Shown here: one piece after another, positions 1-7,550 of the stretch | How the letters are laid out: each line of letters begins with the position of its first letter | How positions within the stretch are numbered: position 1 is the first letter of the stretch | Virus record (IMG/VR): IMGVR_UViG_3300042564_004480 | Span: 1-25,488 of that record | From: a virus | Strand: one strand, 5' to 3' | DNA: 25,488 bases | Program-made: the position numbers and the translations under genes | Notes under the pieces: model-generated | What the model saw: the letters and a program-made list of their open reading frames with translations, nothing else | Told to the model about the DNA's origin: nothing | The model's database searches: none

Positions 1-146
1 AATCCATATAGGATACATGACCAGTAAAGGGGGATTTGGAACAGTGGCAGCCATGGTGATGCTACACCCAATACTAATACCCCAAGCCAGCACTTCCACA
101 CAAAATCTAAATCGATTAGTTTTGTAATCACTGTGTATCCAATCAA
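1..146 (-). CDS. Small hydrophobic membrane protein, partial at window edge
   Basis: An open frame runs from a TTG start at 146 to the window edge without a stop, giving 48 residues. It is rich in Leu, Val, Trp and Ile, with a likely membrane segment around residues 18-45. An AGGA ribosome-binding sequence sits 5 nt before the TTG, and the start lies 17 bp after the uvsE stop, so it would be the next gene of the same leftward operon. I do not recognise the family. Small phage membrane proteins of this kind can be holin-like or simply accessory, and the fragment cannot decide. The case rests on frame openness, spacing, ribosome-binding site and composition. Confidence 0.4.
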   Translation of the reverse strand, partial: MIGYTVITKLIDLDFVWKCWLGVLVLGVASPWLPLFQIPLYWSCILYG

Positions 147-163
147 AAATTCCTGTTAGTACG

Positions 164-1192
164 TTATACATTGGCCCGCCATTGATTGTACAGCATTTCA
201 CTGGCCAAGTTTTTGCCTTTGGCTTCGACCTGTATGTCCCACTGGTCAGCAAAGGTCAGTGCCCATTCATTCACAGCAGTGTTCCACATGAAGTCTGAGT
301 GTGCTCGCAGTTTTTGCTTTTTGTAGCCTTGACTGAGTAAGGCTGAGAGGTCTGGTCTAACAAAGGTATTGTGTCCCACAACAACATCTTCACGGCTAAC
401 ACTGTAGTGACAAACAGGGCGCACACCACGCCAAGACTCAACAACCCGTTGAGCACGTGGATCCAAAGGCTCAATGTATTCGCCGGTGTTGATCCAATGG
501 TGATGAATATCCAAAGTAAGAGCCACACTATCAGCCACAGCAAGAGTAACGTCCAAACCATTTGACATCTCATCATTCTCAATAGCGATTAAATTCCTAG
601 CCTCGGGTGTTAGTCGACCCAGGGTGCGCAGGAATTTGGCAGGCCCGCCTTTGCCCGACAAATGCACATTAATTTTAAAACCATGATCATGCCAGCCAGC
701 ACCAAAGCCCATCCAACGAGCCATGTCCACATGATACTCAAATTCTAGTATACTGCGTTGTACAATCTCGTCTGACTCTGACGCCAGCACACAAAACTGT
801 CCAGGATGGAAACTGATACGCACACCCAAGCGTCTTGCGGCTTCGCCCACAGGAGCAAAGATCTTTGCACAGTGTTCTTGTATTTCTGCACGTTGCCACC
901 AGTCAATCCATGACGACTCAGTATAGCCTTGTAGCATTTCACTGCCCAGTCGTACCATTCTGCGTTCAGGTGGCAGTGTGCCCACACGCTCAATCAGCTT
1001 CACAGCGGCAGCGGCATTGTGATTCATGATGTCCCATTGGCGTTGCTCGGCTTCGCCTGCGTGTTCGCGCAGCCACCTCATGGTAGTTGATCTGCCGTTT
1101 AAGTCACGGTCCTTTGCATTGACCTTCATGCCACCACATTCTGAGGGGTCATTGAGCCACTTGCAACAAAAGCCAATTTTAGGTGTAGTCAT
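164..1192 (-). CDS. uvsE: UV DNA damage endonuclease (UVDE/UvsE family)
   Basis: This protein should nick DNA immediately 5' to UV photoproducts, starting a photoreactivation-independent repair route in the cytoplasm. The 342-residue product carries the metal-site motifs of the UVDE TIM barrel: HPGQF (129-133), NVHLSG (175-180), IENDE (204-208), DIHHH (228-232), RAHSD (296-300) and the EAKGK lysine motif (324-327). Its length is normal for the family. An upstream in-frame ATG at 1207 lies inside the -10 region of a strong promoter, so the ATG at 1192 is preferred; the predicted transcript then begins at or next to this codon, with no ribosome-binding site. It follows the amidinotransferase gene by about 36 bp and reads in the same direction. 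Confidence 0.93.
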   Translation of the reverse strand: MTTPKIGFCCKWLNDPSECGGMKVNAKDRDLNGRSTTMRWLREHAGEAEQRQWDIMNHNAAAAVKLIERVGTLPPERRMVRLGSEMLQGYTESSWIDWWQRAEIQEHCAKIFAPVGEAARRLGVRISFHPGQFCVLASESDEIVQRSILEFEYHVDMARWMGFGAGWHDHGFKINVHLSGKGGPAKFLRTLGRLTPEARNLIAIENDEMSNGLDVTLAVADSVALTLDIHHHWINTGEYIEPLDPRAQRVVESWRGVRPVCHYSVSREDVVVGHNTFVRPDLSALLSQGYKKQKLRAHSDFMWNTAVNEWALTFADQWDIQVEAKGKNLASEMLYNQWRANV

Positions 1193-1198
1193 GTGTGT

Positions 1199-1227
1199 AT
1201 TATACATGAGCAGCCTTTATTGGTCAA
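1199..1227 (-). promoter_or_regulatory. Sigma70-type promoter of uvsE
   Basis: Reading leftward: TTGACC (1227-1222), a 17-bp spacer, and a perfect TATAAT (1204-1199). The -35 box begins TTGACCAATAA, the same sequence as at the two small-gene promoters near 18981 and 19673. The expected transcription start is about 1192, which is the A of the preferred uvsE start codon. The box lies just past the amidinotransferase stop, so uvsE can be expressed independently. Confidence 0.8.
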
Positions 1228-1228
1228 C

Positions 1229-2146
1229 CTAGTTTGCACGTTCCAGATCTAAGGTAACACAATGAAATCCACCACCCAGGGTGCGGCTGTGGCGCAGTTC
1301 CAATGGAATCACTGTGAAGTTGCGTTGTTCCAATTGGGCAATTAGGACTGGTTGGTTTCGGTCCATAATCACAGTGTTTGGGTTCACAGCCAACATGTTC
1401 ATGCCAACCCATTTTGATGCATATGGATACTCATAAAATCCTTGTGCCACCACATCATCCACATAGATCTTGTCCCAATTTTCAAACACTTCTGGACAGT
1501 TGGTGTCATTCACTCTGGTACCATTCAACAACACCAGGCCTTCACGTATGGGCACAATGGTTGAGTCAATGTGTACACCAGCATAGAAGTTACACATTTC
1601 AATTTTAACATCAGGAAACTGTTCACGCAACCAGTTGAGTGCGGCTCTGTTGCCGCCTGCTGATTCCAACACCAACCAGGCATCATTGAGCCTGCACACA
1701 TTGGCTGCTTCCAGTATCATGCCTTCGTTTCTGGGCATGTGCAAGTAGTGTTCGGCCTCATCAATTATGTCATAGTAACATTGTGCTTCCATGTCCCTGC
1801 AAGGATACATCATCACAGGGTTCACAATGGTCGAGCCGTATACCAACAATCGGTCTCTTGGGCAGTAGGCACTGAGGCCATCATGTGTTTGAAAGTTCAA
1901 ACAAGGATCTGGACGTAGTACCTCCACACCCAGATCTTGCAATGTCCGAGTCAATATCTCAAGGTCTTCGTTGGCTTCGTCTATGATCCATTGAGGCACA
2001 GCACCGCGTGGCACAGGAGTTTCCTTCCAGGTGGTTTTCTCTCCCTCATTTTTGAACACAGGATCATTCACAGGCCAGTTGGCTGTGTCAGCACGACCCA
2101 CCACAATGCGTTTCAGTGGATCCCACTCGTTGTATGTACTAATCAT
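1229..2146 (-). CDS. Glycine/inosamine-type amidinotransferase
   Basis: Members of this family move an amidino group from arginine to an amine acceptor (glycine in AGAT, inosamine phosphate in StrB1). The 305-residue protein opens with a YNEWDPL strand followed by VVVGR-like residues, typical of the family. It has HIDST with the catalytic His (H192), and ends with GGGFHCVTLD carrying the catalytic Cys (C296). The position of the family's conserved FDAAD motif reads LEAAN, so an active-site acid appears to be Asn (N149); the substrate or activity may differ. The start at 2146 is chosen because AGGA lies 5 nt upstream and the ATG overlaps the upstream stop as ATGA. A longer frame starting at 2224 overlaps the upstream gene and lacks homology. 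The acceptor is unknown. Confidence 0.85.
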   Translation of the reverse strand: MISTYNEWDPLKRIVVGRADTANWPVNDPVFKNEGEKTTWKETPVPRGAVPQWIIDEANEDLEILTRTLQDLGVEVLRPDPCLNFQTHDGLSAYCPRDRLLVYGSTIVNPVMMYPCRDMEAQCYYDIIDEAEHYLHMPRNEGMILEAANVCRLNDAWLVLESAGGNRAALNWLREQFPDVKIEMCNFYAGVHIDSTIVPIREGLVLLNGTRVNDTNCPEVFENWDKIYVDDVVAQGFYEYPYASKWVGMNMLAVNPNTVIMDRNQPVLIAQLEQRNFTVIPLELRHSRTLGGGFHCVTLDLERAN

Positions 2147-2670
2147 ACCCATCCTGTTATTTGTAATGTGTATCGGGGTTCTAGACCAATGTTGGCTGCC
2201 ATGTGAGGCGCATTGTACATCCATTCAATCGCATCACCAGCCTTCCATTGTGTGACTGGTGCTTGAGCACCTTCAAAATAATGTCCGCTTTTCCAGTCAT
2301 CCAAGAACACAATGGCTCTACGAATACGATGTTCTTGCCCTTGTAAGTTGAATAGCCGGATGTATTTTACATACAGGTCTTGATGCATGGGCAATACGGT
2401 ACCAGTGGTCATTCTGTAGTAACTGGTACCTATGTCTTGCCAACCCATTTCTGTGTAGATATCAACAAACGTCTGGTTCCACCGAGGCTGTGGACTGCGC
2501 ATGTCACACATGTCCCCTGTGAATCGATTGCTGTAGCCTTGTTGAGTCCACAAATCTAAATTCACAGGATCATTAAACGGCTCGTTGACATAATCGAGCC
2601 GTTTGAACTCATCATCCCAGAACACTGGGATGTGATATTTAACGAACTCGGGTGTTACCGTAGTGGACAA
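2143..2670 (-). CDS. 2OG-Fe(II) oxygenase-like protein
   Basis: This is probably a small cytoplasmic double-stranded beta-helix oxygenase that hydroxylates an unknown substrate using 2-oxoglutarate. In the 175-residue product I see HxD (H96, D98), a distal His about 58 residues later (H156), and an Arg ten residues after that (R166). That spacing fits the iron facial triad and the 2-oxoglutarate-binding Arg. The start is inferred as TTG at 2670, with GAGG 6 nt upstream; this overlaps the end of the UDP-sugar dehydrogenase gene by 32 bp. The longer in-frame ORF would overlap much further. Its stop overlaps the amidinotransferase start (ATGA), suggesting translational coupling. Such oxygenases are common in T4-like aquatic phages. 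Confidence 0.65.
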   Translation of the reverse strand: MSTTVTPEFVKYHIPVFWDDEFKRLDYVNEPFNDPVNLDLWTQQGYSNRFTGDMCDMRSPQPRWNQTFVDIYTEMGWQDIGTSYYRMTTGTVLPMHQDLYVKYIRLFNLQGQEHRIRRAIVFLDDWKSGHYFEGAQAPVTQWKAGDAIEWMYNAPHMAANIGLEPRYTLQITGWV

Positions 2671-3880
2671 CTTCGACCTCAGGGGTTGATGTGAGTTTGC
2701 GCCATGGATCAACAATGATGCTGCCGGGCTTGATGTCGCAGTAGGGCAGTGTGTCCAATTGATCACCTGTGTACTCATAGGTGATCTTGCGGTTGTGTGC
2801 CCACAAAAAGATTGCAGGTGTATCAACCGACTCTACCACGTTAGTGGGATCATCTGCTAGTGGGTCAACATAAACTACCCGGCGGCCTTCTTGTTCAATG
2901 TAGTGCCCAACAAGTGTTGAGTATGAACCAATGCAGTATTCCACATCGGGCTTGTAGGCTTTGCCGTGGATCACAATGGGCAAATTGTTGTTCATCACAC
3001 TCAAATCCAACAGGTACATGGCCAAGTTCTTGGCCTGCACTTCACGTGCATGCATCACAGTGTCAAACAAGTCGTAACCAATGTTGTATTCCTTGGCCAA
3101 CCAACGCAGTGCAATGTTGTCTCTAGGATGGCAAGCACCTGCATCGCCCATGCCGGCTGTCATGTACTTGGGTCCCATGATACGCATGGTACTACGTGCT
3201 AGAGCATCTGTCACCACGTCCACGTTGATGTTGCCAATACGCAAGGCAAAGTCTTGAATCATGTTCACAAGACCAACCTTGGCTGAAATAAATGTGTTGT
3301 AGAAGATCTTGATAGCTTCACATTCGTCCCAGGTGCCAATCTCATAGCGTGGATCGTTCACCATGATGGTTTTGTATAAGTCAATTAGTTCGCCTGCCAG
3401 GGCATTGGGGTTGCCATCTTCTGTGCCAATCATGACCATTTCAGGATTGACCATGTCCCACTTCACACTGCCCATGGCAATCAAGTAAGGATTGTACAGG
3501 AATTGATGTTTTGAATCCAACAGCGGATAGAAATGCTTGCGTGTGGTGCCAGGCAATACTGTTGAAATCAACACAACCTTTTTAGGTGTGGTTGCATACT
3601 TGTTCACGTTCTTGATAGCATCGATCACAGCCGTATGCCCAAAGTCCTTGGGCTCCATGTGGCTTGACGGCACACTACCATCGTAACCTTCAGCATGTGG
3701 TGTGGGCACGGCAATAAAGATCCATTCACTTTTGTCAACCAACTCCGCAATGTCGCAGACTTTTACTGAGTTGCTTGAACGTGGGTAAATATCGTAACCA
3801 CGCACTTCATGCTTTTCGGCCATGACTTCTGCACAATCGAGACCCAGTTTGCCAATCCCAATAAAACCAATTTTTTTCAT
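2639..3880 (-). CDS. UDP-glucose/GDP-mannose dehydrogenase family protein
   Basis: The family oxidises a nucleotide sugar twice with NAD+ to a uronic acid (UDP-glucose to UDP-glucuronate in the classic case). The 413-residue protein starts with a Rossmann motif, GIGKLG (8-13). It has ISTVLPGTT (105-113), a central-domain KxxxN segment (K191, N195), the catalytic Cys in GACHPRD (C250) and the C-terminal GKAYKPD motif (306-312). All three domains are present at normal length. AAGGA sits 8 nt before the ATG and a strong promoter lies just upstream. It heads a four-gene leftward cluster with the oxygenase, amidinotransferase and uvsE. The exact sugar cannot be read from sequence. Confidence 0.9.
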   Translation of the reverse strand: MKKIGFIGIGKLGLDCAEVMAEKHEVRGYDIYPRSSNSVKVCDIAELVDKSEWIFIAVPTPHAEGYDGSVPSSHMEPKDFGHTAVIDAIKNVNKYATTPKKVVLISTVLPGTTRKHFYPLLDSKHQFLYNPYLIAMGSVKWDMVNPEMVMIGTEDGNPNALAGELIDLYKTIMVNDPRYEIGTWDECEAIKIFYNTFISAKVGLVNMIQDFALRIGNINVDVVTDALARSTMRIMGPKYMTAGMGDAGACHPRDNIALRWLAKEYNIGYDLFDTVMHAREVQAKNLAMYLLDLSVMNNNLPIVIHGKAYKPDVEYCIGSYSTLVGHYIEQEGRRVVYVDPLADDPTNVVESVDTPAIFLWAHNRKITYEYTGDQLDTLPYCDIKPGSIIVDPWRKLTSTPEVEVVHYGNTRVR

Positions 3881-5149
3881 ATGAGTGTTCCTTTAGATAG
3901 ATTATACCACTACTTGGATGACTGTGTCAACCACGATCTACTAATTTATGGCTGGCGAGCACATGGCTCAACAAAATTAGAAGATTTTTGTATGCTCATG
4001 GACACTATAACTCCCGAAGACTGGCAGAATTTGAGAGCCAAATTCACACCACAAGAATTCATTTTGACTGCCTCACGCAATGGTCATGCTGTGATGATTT
4101 GTCATGATCAAGAGCCATTGAATGTTGATCGATACAGTTCTGATGATTTTAAAAATCAAATTAAAAAGAATCACCTAAACATTGAAAAAAATTTAAACAT
4201 CGAAAACCTTGCCTGCGATGATGTTGTTGAATATTGTGCTGGATTGGGATTAAGGGGCTTGGCTATCCCCACAAATCATTATGATTGCACTATTTTGTTG
4301 CACTCTGAAAAACACAGTACTCATGTGACTCGATACTCACAGCAGGGGTATGTTCCAGTTTATTACTGGAGTCATGGCATGATAGCGCTGGATTGGTTTA
4401 GATATGCTGAGCATGATCCAAAATTGCAGTTTAGTTCAGCAAAAATTCAACAAGATTTTTTGATATACAATCGTGCTTGGTCTGGCACCAGAGAATACAG
4501 ACTTTGTTTTGCTGAACAATTAGTACAAAACCATCTTTATGACAATTGCAAAATGGCATTTAACTCTTGTGATGACGGATACTATGGTCAGCATCAATTT
4601 GCCAATCCTGAATTTCAACTCACAAATTTTAACCTGGACAATTTTTTTCCGGCCAACACACATCCTTCTTCAGCGAGTGCAGACTATTGTGTTGATGACT
4701 ATGTCAGCACCGGTATTGAAATTGTGCTGGAAACACTGTTTGACGATGATCGATGGCATTTGACTGAAAAATCACTGCGTCCAATTGCCTGTGGGAAGCC
4801 TTTTGTATTGATGGCCACGCCGGGCAGTTTGCAATATTTGAGACAATATGGTTTCAAAACGTTTGGCGGACTGATAGATGAAACCTACGACAACATTCAA
4901 AATCCCAAGCAAAGATTGCAGGCGGTTATTGCTGAAATGAAAAGAATATCGGTTTTGCCTGTGCAGCAAAAAACCAAACTGTTTAGTGATCTTGATAGCA
5001 TTGCTAAATTCAACAAACACTTGTTTTTTACTAGTTTTTTTGATAGCCTGGTCAACGAGTATAAACAAAACATAGACTCTGCTATGATTGAGATGGCCCA
5101 ACACCGTCTTGGACACAACTGTTCTGTGATCACACAGTTGATGCAATAA
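3881..5149 (+). CDS. Putative glycosyltransferase-like protein
   Basis: A 422-residue protein without signal peptide. The C-terminal half carries a pattern I associate with glycosyltransferase-like proteins of aquatic phages and bacteria: TEKSLRPIACGKPF (about 294-307), then GFKTFGG (about 323-329) and DETYD (about 332-336). In these proteins the TEK and GKPF segments resemble the nucleotide-sugar-binding part of a GT-B fold. The N-terminal half is unrecognised. The ATG at 3881 directly abuts the start codon of the divergent dehydrogenase gene (CATATG). It has no ribosome-binding site, and the first codons carry the opposing promoter, so a later start is possible. It could glycosylate DNA, virion or host surface; function is inferred from the motif alone. 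Confidence 0.55.
   Translation: MSVPLDRLYHYLDDCVNHDLLIYGWRAHGSTKLEDFCMLMDTITPEDWQNLRAKFTPQEFILTASRNGHAVMICHDQEPLNVDRYSSDDFKNQIKKNHLNIEKNLNIENLACDDVVEYCAGLGLRGLAIPTNHYDCTILLHSEKHSTHVTRYSQQGYVPVYYWSHGMIALDWFRYAEHDPKLQFSSAKIQQDFLIYNRAWSGTREYRLCFAEQLVQNHLYDNCKMAFNSCDDGYYGQHQFANPEFQLTNFNLDNFFPANTHPSSASADYCVDDYVSTGIEIVLETLFDDDRWHLTEKSLRPIACGKPFVLMATPGSLQYLRQYGFKTFGGLIDETYDNIQNPKQRLQAVIAEMKRISVLPVQQKTKLFSDLDSIAKFNKHLFFTSFFDSLVNEYKQNIDSAMIEMAQHRLGHNCSVITQLMQ
3901..3930 (-). promoter_or_regulatory. Sigma70-type promoter of the UDP-sugar dehydrogenase operon
   Basis: Perfect TTGACA (3930-3925), an 18-bp spacer and perfect TATAAT (3906-3901), firing leftward. The predicted start near 3894 leaves a short leader with AAAGGA before the ATG at 3880. 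The promoter lies inside the first codons of the divergent gene that starts at 3881. Confidence 0.8.
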
Positions 5150-5208
5150 CCAGGAGTTTATATCGCAAACACACATAATAAGTATCTAAACCTGCAAAGG
5201 AACCGCCT

Positions 5209-5361
5209 ATGAGTTGGTTTAAACGAGCACCACGAAAAAATGAACCCCTGAAACCCCACGTGTATCATCCTCCCCAAACAACCCCTGCTGCCGAGCGCAT
5301 GCTAGAAGAAGCCAAGGCAACTGGCCCAGACAAAAAGAACAAACGAGTCAAGAAACTGTAA
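5209..5361 (+). CDS. Small basic phage protein, unknown function
   Basis: A 50-residue frame from ATG 5209 to TAA 5361, with AAAGGA 8 nt upstream. The product starts MSWFKR, is rich in Lys, Arg and Pro, has no membrane segment, and ends in a cluster of basic residues. I have seen similar short proteins beginning MSWFKR in T4-like aquatic phages, but no function is known to me. It sits between the glycosyltransferase-like gene and pstS on the same strand and could be cotranscribed with either. Confidence 0.6.
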   Translation: MSWFKRAPRKNEPLKPHVYHPPQTTPAAERMLEEAKATGPDKKNKRVKKL

Positions 5362-5382
5362 CACTACTGTAATATCTTTGTG

Positions 5383-5408
5383 TTTAAATATTATTGTGCG
5401 ATTGCACA
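5383..5408 (+). promoter_or_regulatory. TTTAAATA box and short inverted repeat upstream of pstS
   Basis: TTTAAATA (5383-5390) is one base away from the T4 late promoter box TATAAATA. It is followed by TGTGC-GATT-GCACA (5395-5408), a 5-bp inverted repeat with a 4-nt centre that would lie at the very 5' end of such a transcript. The pstS start is at 5428 with AAAGGA upstream. No convincing pair of Pho-box repeats is visible. Confidence 0.4.
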
Positions 5409-5427
5409 TATTCACAAAGGAAAACAC

Positions 5428-6447
5428 ATGAAAAAAATCTTGGCCTTGTTGGCCGCAACACTGTATTTGTTGAGTCCGTCAGCAAATGCGCAAAACACCA
5501 TCACCGGGGCAGGCGCAACTTTCCCCTTTCCCATTTACAGCAAGTGGGCCGAAATCTACAGCGAAAAACATGACGTTCAGTTGAACTACCAAAGCATTGG
5601 CAGTTCAGGCGGCATCAGACAGATCCGAGCCAAGACTGTGATATTTGGTGCCACAGATGCACCCTTGTCAGGTGCAGATTTAGAAAAAGACGGCATGGTA
5701 CAGTTTCCTGCCATAATTGGCGGTACTGTGCCTATTGTAAATCTCCCAGGATTCAAACCTGGCGAACTACGAGTTACTGGTCCAGTACTGGCAGAAATTT
5801 TTCTAGGCGACATCACCAAATGGAATGATGCTCGAATTCTTGCTCTAAATCCCGGCAAGGCCTTGCCAGATCAACTCATTACCATTGTTCACCGTGCTGA
5901 CGGTTCAGGAACCACTTTCAACTGGACTGACTATCTCAGCACAGCAAGTCCAGCTTGGCTGGACCGTGTGGGCCGTGGCGCTGCTGTGAAATGGCCTGCG
6001 CCAACTTCTGTGGGCGGCAAGGGCAACGAAGGTGTTGCTGCCAATGTGGCACGTATCAAAGGCAGCATTGGTTATGTTGAATATGCGTATGTGAAGAAAA
6101 ACAAGCTGGTATTCATGCAGATGCAGAACCGCAATGGTCGCTGGGTATCACCAGATGACACAACCTTTGCTGCCGCGGCTGCTGGTGCAGATTGGTTCAG
6201 TGTGCCGGGCATGGGCCTGAGCATTGTGGATCAAAAGGGCGATGCAGTGTGGCCAGTGACCACTGCCAGTTTTATTCTCATGTACAAGGATCCCACAGAT
6301 CGTCGTCAAAGTGCCGAAGCACTGAAATTCTTCGATTGGGCATTTCGGAATGGGCAAAAGGCTGCACTGGACCTGGACTACGTGCCGTTGCCAGATGCCC
6401 TGACTCAACAGATTCGTGACCGTGTTTGGACACAGATCAAGAAATAA
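5428..6447 (+). CDS. pstS: Phosphate ABC transporter substrate-binding protein PstS
   Basis: A periplasmic phosphate-binding protein of 339 residues that would feed phosphate to the host PstCAB transporter. The first 21 residues are a Sec signal peptide ending ANA|Q. The mature part begins with the hallmark GAGATFPFPIY, followed by SIGSSGGI, GATDAPLSG and RADGSGTTFNWTDYLS, which contribute to the phosphate site. The ATG at 5428 is chosen because AAAGGA lies just upstream and it gives a proper signal peptide; an in-frame ATG at 5380 would precede the signal sequence. No pstA, pstB or pstC is present. PstS is a known auxiliary metabolic gene of marine T4-like cyanophages. It is followed by an outer-membrane barrel gene with its own promoter. 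Confidence 0.95.
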   Translation: MKKILALLAATLYLLSPSANAQNTITGAGATFPFPIYSKWAEIYSEKHDVQLNYQSIGSSGGIRQIRAKTVIFGATDAPLSGADLEKDGMVQFPAIIGGTVPIVNLPGFKPGELRVTGPVLAEIFLGDITKWNDARILALNPGKALPDQLITIVHRADGSGTTFNWTDYLSTASPAWLDRVGRGAAVKWPAPTSVGGKGNEGVAANVARIKGSIGYVEYAYVKKNKLVFMQMQNRNGRWVSPDDTTFAAAAAGADWFSVPGMGLSIVDQKGDAVWPVTTASFILMYKDPTDRRQSAEALKFFDWAFRNGQKAALDLDYVPLPDALTQQIRDRVWTQIKK

Positions 6448-6458
6448 ATTGTGTGATG

Positions 6459-6487
6459 TTGACAACGCTATATAAAACATCTATCAT
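6459..6487 (+). promoter_or_regulatory. Sigma70-type promoter of the outer-membrane barrel gene
   Basis: TTGACA (6459-6464), a 17-bp spacer and TATCAT (6482-6487, five of six matches). The -35 region reads TTGACAACGC, identical to the -35 region of the structured RNA promoter near 14632. An AAAGGAG site follows, 5 nt before the ATG at 6516. Confidence 0.65.
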
Positions 6488-6515
6488 GATAAAGTAAATT
6501 AACAAAGGAGAAATT

Positions 6516-7073
6516 ATGACATTTACTAAAGCAATCGCAGCCGCACTTTTGGTGGCAGCAACCAGTACAGCATTTGCCACAGGCTATGCTACCTATGAGT
6601 ACAGCGAAGAAGAAAACCGTGCAACCAGCGCTAACAACATTGCCAACGCAGTGGTAGTTGGTGTCAAAGCTGCCGAAGGTTGGGACTACAGTCTCAAAAC
6701 CAACACCAGCCAAACTGCACTGGGTTCAGGCACAATCACTTCAGGATTGGAAGTTCGTGCTAGAAAATCTTTTGGTGCATTCTACTTGGGTGGACGCCTG
6801 GGTGAACGTATTACCAGCAGCACACACTTCAGCACCTATGCTATTGACGCAGGTGTCAAGTTTCCATTGGCAGCTGGTTTCACTGGTGATGTAGGCGGTC
6901 GTTATCGCAATGCCATTGACAGCGATGCTAACAGCACTTACGAAACTCGTCGTGTGCATGCCACAGTGGGCTATGCATTGACCAAAAAAGACGCAGTGGC
7001 TGTGCGTTTTTCACGCAGCTACGGTGACGAAGAAAAAGATGCCTGGCGCTTGAGCTACACACGCAGTTTCTAA
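6516..7073 (+). CDS. Outer-membrane beta-barrel protein with signal peptide
   Basis: The 185-residue product has a clean Sec signal peptide (1-21, ending AFA). After it come alternating hydrophobic/polar strands, paired around turns such as the one between LEVRARKSF and FYLGGRLG, and a final strand ending in Arg-Ser-Phe. A C-terminal Phe after an amphipathic strand is the BAM-recognition signature of outer-membrane barrels. The mature size (about 164 residues) suits an eight-stranded barrel like OmpX or the lambda Lom type. It has its own promoter and strong ribosome-binding site, and a strong terminator downstream. Possible roles are superinfection exclusion, receptor masking or nutrient entry; none is shown. 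The family is not identified by name. Confidence 0.72.
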   Translation: MTFTKAIAAALLVAATSTAFATGYATYEYSEEENRATSANNIANAVVVGVKAAEGWDYSLKTNTSQTALGSGTITSGLEVRARKSFGAFYLGGRLGERITSSTHFSTYAIDAGVKFPLAAGFTGDVGGRYRNAIDSDANSTYETRRVHATVGYALTKKDAVAVRFSRSYGDEEKDAWRLSYTRSF

Positions 7074-7129
7074 ACTGACTTAAAACCGACCGCAACGATT
7101 GAGCGGCGCTGGAACTCGTAACCAGTACT

Positions 7130-7154
7130 AAAGGTCCCTAAGGGACCTTTTTTT
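7130..7154 (+). terminator. Rho-independent terminator after the barrel gene
   Basis: A 9-bp perfect stem AAAGGTCCC / GGGACCTTT with a 3-nt loop TAA, running into seven T residues (7148-7154). It ends the pstS-barrel transcript. The complementary strand has no T tract, so it acts in one direction only. Confidence 0.9.
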
Positions 7155-7187
7155 ACGACTGCTAAATATCACACAGGAGAAGCCACT

Positions 7188-7523
7188 ATGAAAAACACAG
7201 CGGTGGTATTGTTGTTTTATGTCTTTAGTCATGCTGCCTACTGCCAGGATCTGGTACCGGCATTCACAAACGCTGTGATGAAAGATGCCTCGTTGATTGC
7301 GTTAGGCCAGCAGGTATGGGACGGTCAGTGTCGACACTGCCACGGCAACAGTGCTTATCCTGGCAAGGCACCCAAACTCAAACCTTCCAGCTACCAACCT
7401 GACTTTGTGTACGATCGGGTGACCAATGGATTTCGCAAAATGCCAGCCTGGCGAGATATCTTCAATGAACAGCAGCGTGTGGGTGTTACAGTGTACATCA
7501 TGAGTGATACATTTTCACCCTAA
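7188..7523 (+). CDS. Secreted class I c-type cytochrome
   Basis: A 111-residue protein with an N-terminal signal peptide (about residues 1-19). It has one haem-binding CxxCH motif (C48, C51, H52) and a candidate axial Met in KMPAW (M85). Order and spacing fit a small monohaem class I cytochrome c folded in the periplasm after haem attachment by the host Ccm system. AGGAGA precedes the ATG, and a CTAAATA box (7162-7168) precedes that. It sits just after the terminator and before another small secreted protein. A phage-encoded c-type cytochrome is unusual; it could donate electrons to host oxidases or serve another redox role. The haem motif is clear; the role is not. Confidence 0.85.
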   Translation: MKNTAVVLLFYVFSHAAYCQDLVPAFTNAVMKDASLIALGQQVWDGQCRHCHGNSAYPGKAPKLKPSSYQPDFVYDRVTNGFRKMPAWRDIFNEQQRVGVTVYIMSDTFSP

Positions 7524-7550
7524 TAATAAATAATTGTTTAAGGAGCCATC

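Noticed and set aside
271-582. Hydrophobic minus-strand ORF inside uvsE
   Set aside because: It is an out-of-frame shadow of the strongly supported uvsE reading frame, with no ribosome-binding site.
4772-5176. 134-residue ORF antisense to the glycosyltransferase-like gene
   Set aside because: No ribosome-binding site or recognisable motif, and the plus-strand frame carries a convincing conserved pattern.
5368-5392. Pho box upstream of pstS
   Set aside because: One CTGTAAT-like half site is present, but the second repeat at the right spacing is poor, so PhoB control cannot be claimed from sequence.
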